Of a stretch of DNA of 64,000 nucleotides, positions 18,013 through 27,360 are shown piece by piece. Positions within the stretch are counted from its first letter, which is position 1, and each line of letters opens with the position of its first letter. Under the pieces are notes generated by a model, which did not search any database, was not told the DNA's origin, and saw only the letters and a list, made by a program, of their open reading frames with translations. This DNA comes from an uncultured Tropicimonas sp. (GTDB lineage Bacteria > Pseudomonadota > Alphaproteobacteria > Rhodobacterales > Rhodobacteraceae). Made by a program: the position numbers and the translations under genes. The DNA is taken from positions 96,073-160,072 of the forward strand of contig CANLZY010000010.1 of the NCBI GenBank assembly GCA_947495685.1, given 5' to 3'.

Positions 18013-19362
18013 ATGCCGGAATTTTCTTTCAAGAGGGGTCTGGACCTGCCAATCAGCGGGGCACCCGAACAGACAATTCACGATGGGCCCGCAATCGGGT
18101 CCGTCGCGCTTATCGGGGCCGACTACATCGGCCTGAAACCCAGGATGCTGGTCGCCGAAGGCGACAGCGTGCAGCGCGGAACACCGCTGTTCAGCCACAA
18201 GGATTCGACCGACGTCCTGTTCGTGGCCCCGGCAACCGGCCGAATCCGGGCGATCAACCGGGGCGCCCGACGGGTGTTGCAGAGCGTGGTGGTGGACGTC
18301 GACGACGCGTTCGACAAGGGCATCGACTTTGGTGCCCTGCCCGATGGAGCCGGTGGCGACGACATCGCAGAAAAACTTTGCAAATCAGGCCTCTGGACGG
18401 CGTTCCGCACCCGCCCCTATTCCAAGGTTCCGACCGCCGATAGCCGCCCCGCCGCGATCTATGTGACAGCGATGGACAGCGAACCGCTGGCCGCGGACGC
18501 CTCCGTGATCATCGCTGAACGGCCCGATGACTTTGTCGCCGGCCTCGCCGCGATCGCGCAAGTGTCGGACGGCCCGACCTATCTGTGTCACGAGACCGGC
18601 GCGACCATTCCGGGCGGCGATATCGACCGGGTCGAGGTTGCCACCTTCTCCGGCCCGCACCCTTCGGGGTTGGCTGGCACGCACATGCATTTCCTGCAAC
18701 CGCCGACAGCCGACAGCATTGTCTGGACCATTTCCTATCAGGATGTGATCGCCATCGGACACGTGATGCGGACCGGCTTTCTGGATTCTGCGGTGGTGAT
18801 CTCGCTGGCAGGCCCCCGGGCCACCACACCACGTTTGATTCGCACCATGCCCGGCGCCAACCTGTCGGAACTGGTCGATGGCGAGATCGCGGGCGACGAC
18901 CCCGTGCGCGTAATCTCGGGGTCGGTCCTGTCGGGGAACATGTCGGATGGCGGCCCACTCGACTATCTGGGCCGGTACGCTCGGGCGATCACGTTGATCT
19001 CCGAGGACACGACCAAGACCTTCATGTCCTGGATTGCCCCGCGCCGGGATCAATTCGCAGTCCTGCCCGTGCTGGCCTCGGCCTTCAACCGGGCGACGAC
19101 CTACGCAATGGGCTCCAGCCTGCATGGCGGACGGCGCGCGATGGTGCCGATCGGCATCTTCGAAGAGCTGATGCCGCAGGATTTCCTGCCGACGCAGATA
19201 TTGCGGGCGCTGCTGGTGATGGATACCGATTCCGCGCAGGCGCTCGGAGCGCTTGAACTGGACGAAGAAGACCTGGCGCTCTGCACCTTCGCGTGTCCTG
19301 CAAAATACGAATACGGGATCGCGCTGCGCGACAGCCTGGTCAAGATCGAGAAGGAGGGCTGA
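18013..19362 (+). CDS. nqrA: Na+-translocating NADH:quinone reductase subunit A
   Basis: 449-residue peripheral, quinone-associated subunit A of the NQR sodium pump, on the cytoplasmic side. The N-terminus FKRGLDLPISGAP is diagnostic, followed by a barrel-sandwich domain (VAEGDSVQRGTPLF, then APATGRIRAINRG). It is the first gene of nqrABCDEF, with all genes tightly packed. No clear Shine-Dalgarno precedes the ATG at 18013, but this start reproduces the usual N-terminus. The divergent region upstream contains an inverted repeat at 17917. Confidence 0.96.
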   Translation: MPEFSFKRGLDLPISGAPEQTIHDGPAIGSVALIGADYIGLKPRMLVAEGDSVQRGTPLFSHKDSTDVLFVAPATGRIRAINRGARRVLQSVVVDVDDAFDKGIDFGALPDGAGGDDIAEKLCKSGLWTAFRTRPYSKVPTADSRPAAIYVTAMDSEPLAADASVIIAERPDDFVAGLAAIAQVSDGPTYLCHETGATIPGGDIDRVEVATFSGPHPSGLAGTHMHFLQPPTADSIVWTISYQDVIAIGHVMRTGFLDSAVVISLAGPRATTPRLIRTMPGANLSELVDGEIAGDDPVRVISGSVLSGNMSDGGPLDYLGRYARAITLISEDTTKTFMSWIAPRRDQFAVLPVLASAFNRATTYAMGSSLHGGRRAMVPIGIFEELMPQDFLPTQILRALLVMDTDSAQALGALELDEEDLALCTFACPAKYEYGIALRDSLVKIEKEG

Positions 19363-19365
19363 GCG

Positions 19366-20577
19366 ATGAAAGCACTGCGTTCAATCTTCGACAAGATCGA
19401 ACCGCATTTCGAGAGGGGCGGGAAATACAACAAGTATTACGCGCTCTACGAGGCGGTCGAGAGTTTCTTCTATTCGCCCAAGACGGTTTCGACCGTCGCG
19501 CCCCATGCCCGGTCCTACACCGACATGAAGCGCATCATGATCTACGTGTTCCTGGCGGCCATGCCCTGCGCGATCTTCGGGATGTGGAACACCGGGCACA
19601 ACGCCAACGTGGCGCTCGCCGCGCTCGGCCCGGATGCGGTGAGCGGCTGGCGGTTCGCCCTGATGGATTGGCTCGGCTTCGGGCTGAACCCGGACAGCAT
19701 CCTGGCCTGCCTGTTCAACGGCTTCCTCTGGTTCCTGCCGATCTACGCGGTCACGATGATCGTCGGCCTGTTCTGGGAAATCCTGTTCGCCGTGATCCGC
19801 GGCCACGAGGTCAACGAAGGCTTTTTCGTCACCTCGATCCTCTATGTACTGATCCTTCCGGCCTCGACACCGCTTTGGCAGGTCGCCCTCGGCATCTCTT
19901 TCGGGGTGGTGATCGGCAAGGAGGTGTTTGGCGGCACCGGCAAGAACTTCCTCAACCCCGCACTTGTGGGCCGTGCCTTCCTCTACTTCGCCTACCCCGC
20001 GCAGATGTCCGGTGACTCGGTCTGGACGCCGGTCGACGGGTTCTCGGGCGCGACCGCGCTCGCCGTGACCGCATCTGACGGCGTTCAGGCGCTGGCCGGC
20101 CAGGGCATCACCTGGTGGAGCGCCTTCCTTGGCACCATCCAGGGTTCGATGGGCGAGACCTCGGCACTGGCCTGCATGATCGGCCTGGCCTTCCTGATGG
20201 TGACCAAGATCGCCAACTGGCGGCTGATTGTCGGCTGCATGGGCGGCATGATCGGCTTCTCGCTGTTGCTGAACCTGATCGGATCCGACACCAACCCGAT
20301 GTTCGGCATGTCCTGGTACTGGCATTTCGTGCTGGGCGGCTATGCCTTCGGGCTGGCCTTCATGGTCACCGAACCCGTCTCGGCCAGCCACACCAACGTG
20401 GGTCGCTACTGGTACGGCGCGCTGATCGGTTTCATGGTTGTGATGATCCGTGTCATCAACCCCGCTTTCCCGGAGGGCATGATGCTGGCAATCCTGTTCG
20501 CAAACATCTTCGCCCCGCTGATCGACTACTTTGTCGTGCGGGCCAACATCGCGCGGAGGGCAAAACGCAATGCCTGA
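19366..20577 (+). CDS. nqrB: Na+-translocating NADH:quinone reductase subunit B
   Basis: 403-residue integral membrane subunit with about ten hydrophobic segments. It carries the covalent FMN motif DGFSGATALAV with Thr at about residue 230, the residue that ApbE flavinylates. It also binds riboflavin and forms part of the Na+ path. It starts 3 nt after nqrA and overlaps the start of nqrC by 8 bp. Everything looks intact. Confidence 0.97.
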   Translation: MKALRSIFDKIEPHFERGGKYNKYYALYEAVESFFYSPKTVSTVAPHARSYTDMKRIMIYVFLAAMPCAIFGMWNTGHNANVALAALGPDAVSGWRFALMDWLGFGLNPDSILACLFNGFLWFLPIYAVTMIVGLFWEILFAVIRGHEVNEGFFVTSILYVLILPASTPLWQVALGISFGVVIGKEVFGGTGKNFLNPALVGRAFLYFAYPAQMSGDSVWTPVDGFSGATALAVTASDGVQALAGQGITWWSAFLGTIQGSMGETSALACMIGLAFLMVTKIANWRLIVGCMGGMIGFSLLLNLIGSDTNPMFGMSWYWHFVLGGYAFGLAFMVTEPVSASHTNVGRYWYGALIGFMVVMIRVINPAFPEGMMLAILFANIFAPLIDYFVVRANIARRAKRNA

Positions 20578-21379
20578 GCAAGACGACAATCAGGGCTTTC
20601 TGGCGCGCTGGAAAGCGTTGCCGACCGACTCGGTGCCCAAGACGATCTTTGTTGCCGTGTCGCTGTGCCTGTTCTGCTCCATGATCGTGGCTGCCGCCGC
20701 CGTCAGCCTGCGTCCGATCCAGGAAGTGAACAAGCTCAAGGACAAGCAGATGAACATTCTGCAGGTCGCGGGGCGCTACGAGGACGGGATCGACATCCCA
20801 GAGGCCTTCGCGGCCTTCGAACCGCGGGTACTGGACCTTGCAGCCGGCACGTTCACCGACGCGTTCGACGGTGCCACCTTTGACGACCGAGCCGCTGCCA
20901 ATGACCCGGAACTATCGCGCAACCTGACGGACGATCCCGCCGGCATCGGACGCCGGTCCAACTATGCCGTCGTCTACCTGCTTAACGACGAGGCCGGAAA
21001 TCTCGACAAGGTAATCCTGCCAATCCATGGCTACGGCCTGTGGTCGACGCTCTATGGCTTTATCGCGCTGGAAGAGAACGGCAACGACATCTTCGGCCTT
21101 CAATTCTATGACCACGCCGAAACCCCGGGTCTTGGCGCCGAGGTCGACAATCCGCGTTGGAAGGCGATGTGGTCCGGCAAGGAATTGCGGGACGCGGCAG
21201 GAGACCTGAAGATCACCGTCGCCAAGGGCGTGCCCTCGACCGACATGGAGGCATACCACATCGATGCGCTGGCGGGCGCCACGCTGACCTCGGTTGGTGT
21301 CGATAACCTGGTGCGTTTCTGGATGGGCGAAGAGGGCTTTGCACCCTTCCTCGAAAACCTCAAGGCGGGAGCCCTGTAA
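20570..21379 (+). CDS. nqrC: Na+-translocating NADH:quinone reductase subunit C
   Basis: 269 residues: one N-terminal transmembrane helix ([20 protein letters not shown]) and a periplasmic FMN-binding domain. The flavinylation motif is [16 protein letters not shown] near residue 231, with the Thr of GAT as the FMN attachment site. The first position is Ala rather than the more usual Ser. The start at 20570 overlaps the nqrB stop (ATGCCTGA), indicating coupling. Confidence 0.96.
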   Translation: MPEQDDNQGFLARWKALPTDSVPKTIFVAVSLCLFCSMIVAAAAVSLRPIQEVNKLKDKQMNILQVAGRYEDGIDIPEAFAAFEPRVLDLAAGTFTDAFDGATFDDRAAANDPELSRNLTDDPAGIGRRSNYAVVYLLNDEAGNLDKVILPIHGYGLWSTLYGFIALEENGNDIFGLQFYDHAETPGLGAEVDNPRWKAMWSGKELRDAAGDLKITVAKGVPSTDMEAYHIDALAGATLTSVGVDNLVRFWMGEEGFAPFLENLKAGAL

Positions 21380-22034
21380 TGGCGCAGACAAGACGCAGTT
21401 ATCTGGTCGATCCGCTGGTCGACAACAACCCGATCACCCTTCAGGTGCTGGGCATCTGTTCGGCGCTCGCCGTGACATCCAGCCTGCAGGTTTCGTTCGT
21501 CATGGCGCTGGCCGTGACCTTCGTGACGGCGTTTTCCTCGATGTTCATCTCGATGCTGCGGAACTACATTCCCAGCTCGATCCGGATCATCGTGCAGATG
21601 GTTATCATCGCCAGCCTCGTGATCCTGGTGGATCAGGTGTTGAAGGCCTATCTCTATGATGTCTCCAAGACGTTGTCGGTGTTTGTCGGCCTGATCATCA
21701 CCAACTGTATCGTCATGGGGCGGGCCGAAGCCTTTGCCATGAAGAACCCGCCGATCGACAGTTTCATCGACGGGATCGGAAACGGGTTGGGCTATGGCCT
21801 GATCCTGATGCTTGTCGGGTTCATCCGCGAGCTGTTTGGCGCTGGCACTCTGTTCGGCTTCACCGTGCTGCCGACCGTGACCAACGGCGGCTGGTACGTG
21901 CCCAACGGCATGCTGCTGCTGCCGCCCTCTGCCTTCTTCATCATCGGCTTGTTGATCTGGGGCTTCCGCACCTGGAAACCCGAGCAGGTCGAGGAAACCG
22001 AATACAAGATCCAGCACCTTGAGGAGGCGCACTG

Positions 22035-22035
<1 letters not shown>
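21379..22035 (+). CDS. nqrD: Na+-translocating NADH:quinone reductase subunit D
   Basis: 218 residues with six predicted membrane helices. The two cysteines known to ligate the intramembrane Fe centre shared with NqrE are present in [10 protein letters not shown] and [16 protein letters not shown]. Starts in a TAATG overlap with nqrC and ends in TGATG with nqrE. Confidence 0.97.
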
Positions 22036-22643
<608 letters not shown>

Positions 22644-22656
22644 GAAAGGCGCAGAG

Positions 22657-23877
22657 ATGGAAACGTTCACACTCGGCGTTGCGCTCTTCACGCTGATCGT
22701 CCTCGCCCTCGTCACGCTGATCATTCTTGCGCGGTCGAAACTGGTCTCGACCGGCGACGTGTCGATCACGATCAATGGCGAGAAGACGATTCACGTCCCG
22801 GCCGGCGGCAAGCTGCTGCAGACCCTCGCGGCCGAAAAGCTGTTTGTGCCGTCGGCCTGTGGCGGCGGCGGCACCTGTGCCCAGTGCCGGGTGCGGGTGC
22901 ATTCCGGCGGCGGATCGATCCTGCCGACCGAGAAAAGCCACATCACCAAACGCGAAGCCGCCTGTGGTGATCGCCTGTCCTGCCAGGTGGCCGTGAAACA
23001 GGACATGGAAGTCGAGGTTCCCGAAGAGGTGTTCGGCGTCAAGAAGTGGGAGTGCACGGTGCGCTCCAACGACAATGTCGCGACCTTCATCAAGGAACTG
23101 GTGCTTGAACTGCCGGAGGGCGAGAACGTGAACTTCCGCGCCGGCGGGTACATCCAGATCGAGGCCCCGGCCCACGAACTGAAATACACCGATTTCGACG
23201 TCGCCGAGGAATATCGCGAAGACTGGGACCGGTTCGACCTCTGGCAGTACGAGTCGCGGGTCGACGAACCGATCGAGCGCGCCTATTCCATGGCCAACTA
23301 CCCCGATGAAAAGGGCATCATCATGCTCAACGTCCGGGTTGCCTCGCCGCCACCGGGCACCCAGGGCATTCCGGCCGGCAAGATGTCGTCCTACATCTTC
23401 AACCTGAAGCCAGGTGACAAGGTGACGATCTCTGGCCCGTTCGGCGAGTTCTTTGCCCGCGAGACGGACAGGGAGATGGTCTTTGTCGGTGGTGGTGCCG
23501 GCATGGCGCCGATGCGCAGCCACATCTTCGATCAGCTGGGCCGCCTTGCCACGACGCGCAAGGTGACGTTCTGGTACGGCGCACGGTCAAAACGCGAGAT
23601 GTTCTATGTCGAGGACTTCGACAGGTTGGCGGCGGAACACCCGAATTTCACCTGGCACGTCGCGCTCTCTGACGCCCTGCCCGAGGACAACTGGACCGGC
23701 TATACCGGCTTCATCCACAACGTGCTGTTCGAGGAATATCTCAAGAACCACCCTGCCCCGGAGGATTGCGAGTATTACATGTGCGGCCCCCCGATCATGA
23801 ACCAGTCGGTCATCAACATGCTGGTCGATCTGGGCGTGGACCGTGAGGATATCATGCTGGATGACTTCGGCGGCTAG
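22657..23877 (+). CDS. nqrF: Na+-translocating NADH:quinone reductase subunit F
   Basis: 406-residue NADH-oxidising subunit: an N-terminal transmembrane helix, a plant-type [2Fe-2S] ferredoxin domain with ligands at about Cys68, Cys74, Cys77 and Cys109 ([12 protein letters not shown] and CGDRLSCQV), then FAD ([11 protein letters not shown]) and NADH ([13 protein letters not shown]) domains of the ferredoxin-reductase type and a C-terminal [13 protein letters not shown]. Electrons pass NADH-FAD-2Fe2S and on to NqrD/E. It is the last gene of the operon; a terminator hairpin follows at 23902. Confidence 0.97.
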   Translation: METFTLGVALFTLIVLALVTLIILARSKLVSTGDVSITINGEKTIHVPAGGKLLQTLAAEKLFVPSACGGGGTCAQCRVRVHSGGGSILPTEKSHITKREAACGDRLSCQVAVKQDMEVEVPEEVFGVKKWECTVRSNDNVATFIKELVLELPEGENVNFRAGGYIQIEAPAHELKYTDFDVAEEYREDWDRFDLWQYESRVDEPIERAYSMANYPDEKGIIMLNVRVASPPPGTQGIPAGKMSSYIFNLKPGDKVTISGPFGEFFARETDREMVFVGGGAGMAPMRSHIFDQLGRLATTRKVTFWYGARSKREMFYVEDFDRLAAEHPNFTWHVALSDALPEDNWTGYTGFIHNVLFEEYLKNHPAPEDCEYYMCGPPIMNQSVINMLVDLGVDREDIMLDDFGG

Positions 23878-23901
23878 ACCCAACGCCCTGGCACGGACAC
23901 G

Positions 23902-23932
23902 ATGGCCGGAGCGGAAACGCTTCGGCCATTTT
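23902..23932 (+). terminator. terminator of the nqr operon
   Basis: 12-bp stem ATGGCCGGAGCG / CGCTTCGGCCAT with one G-U wobble and a GAAA tetraloop, followed by TTT, 24 nt after the nqrF stop. Confidence 0.8.
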
Positions 23933-24283
23933 CGCGACCGGCCCGGTCAGTGAAAAACCGGGGGCTCCCGCCCGTCGTCGAGGCATCGACATGCCCCTCC
24001 TCCCGTTGGGCCAGGCCGCGCGTTCCGCACGGCGGGCGGTGTTCCCGGGAACGACGCGCACGAAAGGCATATGGCCCCGCCTGACCATGCCCGGGCCGGC
24101 GAACACGAACCACAACGGAAAGCGCGCCACGGGTCAGGGCTGGCAGCAGGGCCCATTTTGCAAGGCGGCAATTCCATTTTTTTGTTGGGGAAAGTCGGAT
24201 CGTCCGGGCTAAAGTAACCACGAGGGATAAATGCCGGGCCGCCTCCCGACGGTAACCGGCATCTGCAGACGAAAGAGAGAGAC
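23933..24283. other. intergenic stretch upstream of the CBS gene
   Basis: About 350 bp with short spurious frames only. The last part holds a T-rich patch near 24176-24186 and a purine-rich ribosome site (GAAAGAGAGAGAC) for the next gene. No other feature was seen. Confidence 0.4.
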
Positions 24284-24805
24284 ATGGTATCGAAGAAGAA
24301 CGCTCCACATTTTGGGCACGAAAACCCGAACACACACAGCCAATCGGTCCAGTCCAACGTGACCGAGAGTTCAAAGGCGACCGCCGAAACCATCCTGGGC
24401 GCCAAGGGCCACCAGGTCATCACCGTTCGTCCGGGCGACACGATCCACAAGGTCACCGAGGTGATGAAGGAGCACGGCATCGGGTCGGTTCTGGTCAAGG
24501 ACCAGAACGGGCATCTTGCCGGTATCCTGACCGAGCGGGACGTGGTGATGAAGTTCGCAGAGCAGCCGGATGACACCTTTCACAAGACCGCGCAGGATAT
24601 CATGACCAGCCCGGTCATCACCGCGACGCCCGAAACACCGCTGATGGAACTGCTGCAGCGCATGACCGAGGGGCGTTGCCGTCACATTCCGGTGTTGGAC
24701 GGCGACCACATCGCCGGGTTGATCTCGATCGGTGACGTCGTCAAGTACCGCCTCCGGGAACTGGAGTACGAAGCCCTGAAGATGAAGCAGATGATCGTCG
24801 GCTGA
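24284..24805 (+). CDS. CBS domain-pair protein
   Basis: 173 residues with two CBS domains forming a Bateman module, an adenine-nucleotide sensor. CBS1 is about residues 45-100 (TVRPGDTIHKVTEVMKEHGI, then GILTERDVVMKF) and CBS2 about 105-160 (DIMTSPVITATPETPLMELL, then GLISIGDVVKYRL). A ~35-residue polar N-terminal tail has no recognised motif. No effector domain is fused, so it acts by partner binding. It is monocistronic and convergent with the AbrB-family gene. Confidence 0.85.
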   Translation: MVSKKNAPHFGHENPNTHSQSVQSNVTESSKATAETILGAKGHQVITVRPGDTIHKVTEVMKEHGIGSVLVKDQNGHLAGILTERDVVMKFAEQPDDTFHKTAQDIMTSPVITATPETPLMELLQRMTEGRCRHIPVLDGDHIAGLISIGDVVKYRLRELEYEALKMKQMIVG

Positions 24806-24816
24806 CGACGACGTGC

Positions 24817-24836
24817 GGGGGCCCGCGATGGCCCCC
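24817..24836. terminator. convergent hairpin between the CBS and AbrB-family genes
   Basis: GGGGGCC / GGCCCCC, 7-bp perfect stem with a 6-nt loop, between two convergent genes. No T-run. Confidence 0.4.
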
Positions 24837-24856
24837 ATGAACCGCCGCTTGCAGGG

Positions 24857-25897
24857 TTAGAATTGCGACCGGGTGCCGGGTGCCGGATCCCGGGCAAGGA
24901 TCGGGATCAGCAAGGTCAGGAGTACAAGCCGGAACACGTGATGCGCGGCCACGAACGTCGGGTCCAGGCCCGACGTGACGGCAATGGCGGCCATCGCCTC
25001 GACCCCGCCCGGCGCAAAGGCGACGATCAGCAGCTCCACCGGCAATTCCAGCAGCACAGACACGGCAAACGCGCCCAGCACAGCGCCCAGCAGGACGACG
25101 CCCGTCACCCCGAGCCCGGCCAGCAGGCAATCCCGGAACTGGGCCAGGCTGGCCCCGCGAAACCGGGTGCCGATCAACGCCCCCATGCCAAGCAACGCCG
25201 CCTGCGCCAAACCCGCTGGCAGATGGCCGGGGGACAGGTCCGTCAGGTGTCCGCTCGCGCTGACCGCCATGCCCGCCAGCAGAAAGGCTGCGGGGATCTT
25301 CCAGCGCTGGAACAGCACCCCGACGGCGAGTGCCCCCAGGTACAGCACCGCGCCCTCTGGCAGCGAAACGATTCGAGCAACGATGCCCACCTGACCTGTC
25401 GCATCGAACGCCGTCGCGATGAAGGGGGGCACACAAACGGTCAACAGCAGCACGCGGATGCTCTGCACCAGACTGACGGTGACAATGTCGGCGCGGCTGT
25501 CGTCGGCCAGCCCGATCACAAAGCTCAGGTGGCCCGGTGTCGAGGCGAGCGTCGCAGTCGTGCGGTTCAGGCCAAAGCCACGCTCCAGCAACGCCCGACT
25601 CGCCAGCATCCCTCCGACGAGCGTCACGGCCAGCACGGCAAAGCTGAGCGGCCAGGTCACGGCGGCCTTCAGGACATCCGGCGTCACCCCCGAACCGATA
25701 TTGATCCCCAGCGTCAGGAAACAGGCATCTCGCAACCAGTTCGGGATTCCCATGCGAAATCCGCTCAACCCGACCACTGAAACCGCCACCGCCGGACCGG
25801 TCAGCTCGGCGACCGGAAACCCGACAAGGTGAAAGCACAGGAACCCGGCCAGCGCCACGGCGAGCGTCGCAACAAGGGTCCTGAGGGTGTTGGCCAT
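24857..25897 (-). CDS. AbrB-family membrane protein
   Basis: 346-residue polytopic inner membrane protein of the Pfam AbrB (duplicated ammonia-monooxygenase-like) family, with about ten hydrophobic segments. The recognisable repeat blocks are LTLGINIGSGVTPDVL with STPGHLSFVIGLADD in the first half, and LLGMGALIGTRFRG with VAFAPGGVEAMAAIAVTSGL in the second; the PGG(V/L)xxM motif is typical. Despite older database names it is not an ammonia monooxygenase and its substrate is unknown. The start at 25897 is chosen for AGGAGCC upstream. Unrelated to the AbrB transcription factor. Confidence 0.8.
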   Translation of the reverse strand: MANTLRTLVATLAVALAGFLCFHLVGFPVAELTGPAVAVSVVGLSGFRMGIPNWLRDACFLTLGINIGSGVTPDVLKAAVTWPLSFAVLAVTLVGGMLASRALLERGFGLNRTTATLASTPGHLSFVIGLADDSRADIVTVSLVQSIRVLLLTVCVPPFIATAFDATGQVGIVARIVSLPEGAVLYLGALAVGVLFQRWKIPAAFLLAGMAVSASGHLTDLSPGHLPAGLAQAALLGMGALIGTRFRGASLAQFRDCLLAGLGVTGVVLLGAVLGAFAVSVLLELPVELLIVAFAPGGVEAMAAIAVTSGLDPTFVAAHHVFRLVLLTLLIPILARDPAPGTRSQF

Positions 25898-26210
25898 GGC
25901 GGGACGGCTCCTGTAGCGGTCGCGCCAACGTATCCCCGTTGCCCGGGGAAAGGAAACACAGTCGGGGCGCGACTCGGCATCGGATTTGCGCCCCGCCGAG
26001 ACAAGTCGATTGCACCACTGAAGATATGACGCGGACCAATCGCTCATTAATCAATCGCGTTTTGCCGAAATTCGCAGCATTATGCCTCAGATCAGGATGT
26101 CTGCCACGCCCATGCCCTGCTTGCACCCGTATCGAATTGCCAAATCCTTTGGCAATCGGTCAAATCCCCGGCAGAACCCTCGACAGAAATGTGTTCAACA
26201 GGAGAACTGC
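25898..26210. other. divergent intergenic region, AbrB-family / BMP operon
   Basis: About 310 bp with no gene. It contains a perfect 21-bp palindrome (annotated separately) and an AT-richer patch near 26030-26090 that may hold the promoter of the nucleoside transporter operon. Confidence 0.5.
26136..26156. promoter_or_regulatory. 21-bp perfect palindrome ahead of the BMP transporter operon
   Basis: ATTGCCAAA-TCC-TTTGGCAAT: 9-bp perfect arms around a 3-bp centre, 55 nt upstream of the BMP gene start. Position and symmetry suggest a dimeric regulator's operator; there is no T-run to suggest a terminator. No regulator gene is adjacent. Confidence 0.6.
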
Positions 26211-27209
26211 ATGTCTTCAGCCACCCCAATGATCGGTCGACGCGCCCTGCTCGCCGCGGCCACTGCCATGACGCTGGTCACCGCCAGTGGTGCGGCGTTT
26301 GCCGCAGATGCCGTCAAGGTTGCCGCGATCTTCACCCTTCCGGTGGAGCAGCAATGGATCAGCCGCATTCACAAGGCGCTGAACGCAGCCGCCGAACGGG
26401 GCGACATCGAGTATGTCTTTTCGGAAAACGTCTCCAACACCGACTATGAACGCGTCATGCGGGAATATGCCGAGGCCGGTCACCAACTGATCCTGGGCGA
26501 GGTCTTCGGGCTGGAACGCGCGGCGCGTACCGTGGCTGCCGACTATCCCGAAACCGCCTTTGTCATGGGATCGTCCTTCCAGCCGCAGGAGCCGAATTTC
26601 TCGGTCTTTGACAACTACATCCACGAACCGTCCTACCTGACCGGGATGATCGCCGGCGAGGCGACCGAATCCAACGTTATCGGCATGGTCGGCGGCTACG
26701 CGATCCCCGAGGTCAACCGGCTGATGAACGCCTTCATGCAGGGCGCGCGCGAAGTGAACCCTGACGTGAAGTTCCTCGTGAACTTCATCGACAGCTGGTA
26801 CGATCCGCCCAAGGCCAAGGAAAGCGCCTTTGCCATGATGGATGCCGGCGCCGACGTGATGTACGCGGAGCGCTTCGGGGTGTCGGATGCTGCCGTCGAA
26901 CGCGGTGTGAAGGCCATCGGCAACGTCATCGACACCTCCGCCGATTACCCCGAAACCATCCTGGCCTCGGCGATTTGGCACATGGAGGCCACCATCGACA
27001 AGGCCGTCGAAGCCGTCGCATCGGGCAGCTACGAAGCCGCCGATTACGGCACCTACAGCTATATGGCCCATGGCGGTGGATCGATTGTCGCCGACGCGGC
27101 CCTCGTTCCGGCCGAGGTGCTGGATGCGGTCAAGGCCAGGGAAGCCGAAATCCTGTCGGGGGCCTTCACGGTGACCGTCAACGACGACGCGCCGGTGTCG
27201 GACAAGTGA
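26211..27209 (+). CDS. BMP-family ABC transporter substrate-binding protein
   Basis: 332-residue periplasmic binding protein of the BMP/PnrA-like family, which binds nucleosides and related purine/pyrimidine compounds. It has an N-terminal signal with twin arginine (IGRRALLAAATAM) and cleavage near GAAFA-AD. Family stretches include GHQLILGEVFGLERAARTVA, the EPSYLTGMIAG segment and IGMVGGYAIPEVNRLMNAFM. The start at 26211 follows CAGGAGAA. It is the first gene of an operon of transporter plus deaminase. A strong hairpin follows the stop, which may raise its expression relative to downstream genes. Confidence 0.88.
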   Translation: MSSATPMIGRRALLAAATAMTLVTASGAAFAADAVKVAAIFTLPVEQQWISRIHKALNAAAERGDIEYVFSENVSNTDYERVMREYAEAGHQLILGEVFGLERAARTVAADYPETAFVMGSSFQPQEPNFSVFDNYIHEPSYLTGMIAGEATESNVIGMVGGYAIPEVNRLMNAFMQGAREVNPDVKFLVNFIDSWYDPPKAKESAFAMMDAGADVMYAERFGVSDAAVERGVKAIGNVIDTSADYPETILASAIWHMEATIDKAVEAVASGSYEAADYGTYSYMAHGGGSIVADAALVPAEVLDAVKAREAEILSGAFTVTVNDDAPVSDK

Positions 27210-27220
27210 CCACGCGGTCC

Positions 27221-27248
27221 GACCGGCGCGCACCCTGCCGCGCCGGTC
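27221..27248 (+). terminator. intercistronic hairpin after the BMP gene
   Basis: Perfect 10-bp stem GACCGGCGCG / CGCGCCGGTC with an 8-nt loop, 12 nt after the stop of the binding-protein gene. It lacks a T-run, so it more likely stabilises the upstream transcript than terminates it. Confidence 0.5.
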
Positions 27249-27360
27249 AGGCCAGTCACCCTGCGGTCGGGCCAGGCGGCCCTCTCCGCGCTCAAGGTTC
27301 GGCGCGACCTGCCCTCCGTGCGCCCGCCGTGCCATCCTCTTTCGGAACTGCCGCCACCCC

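Noticed and set aside
24857..25897. ammonia monooxygenase function for the AbrB-family protein
   Set aside because: The name is historical; the protein is a polytopic transporter-like family without monooxygenase metal motifs.
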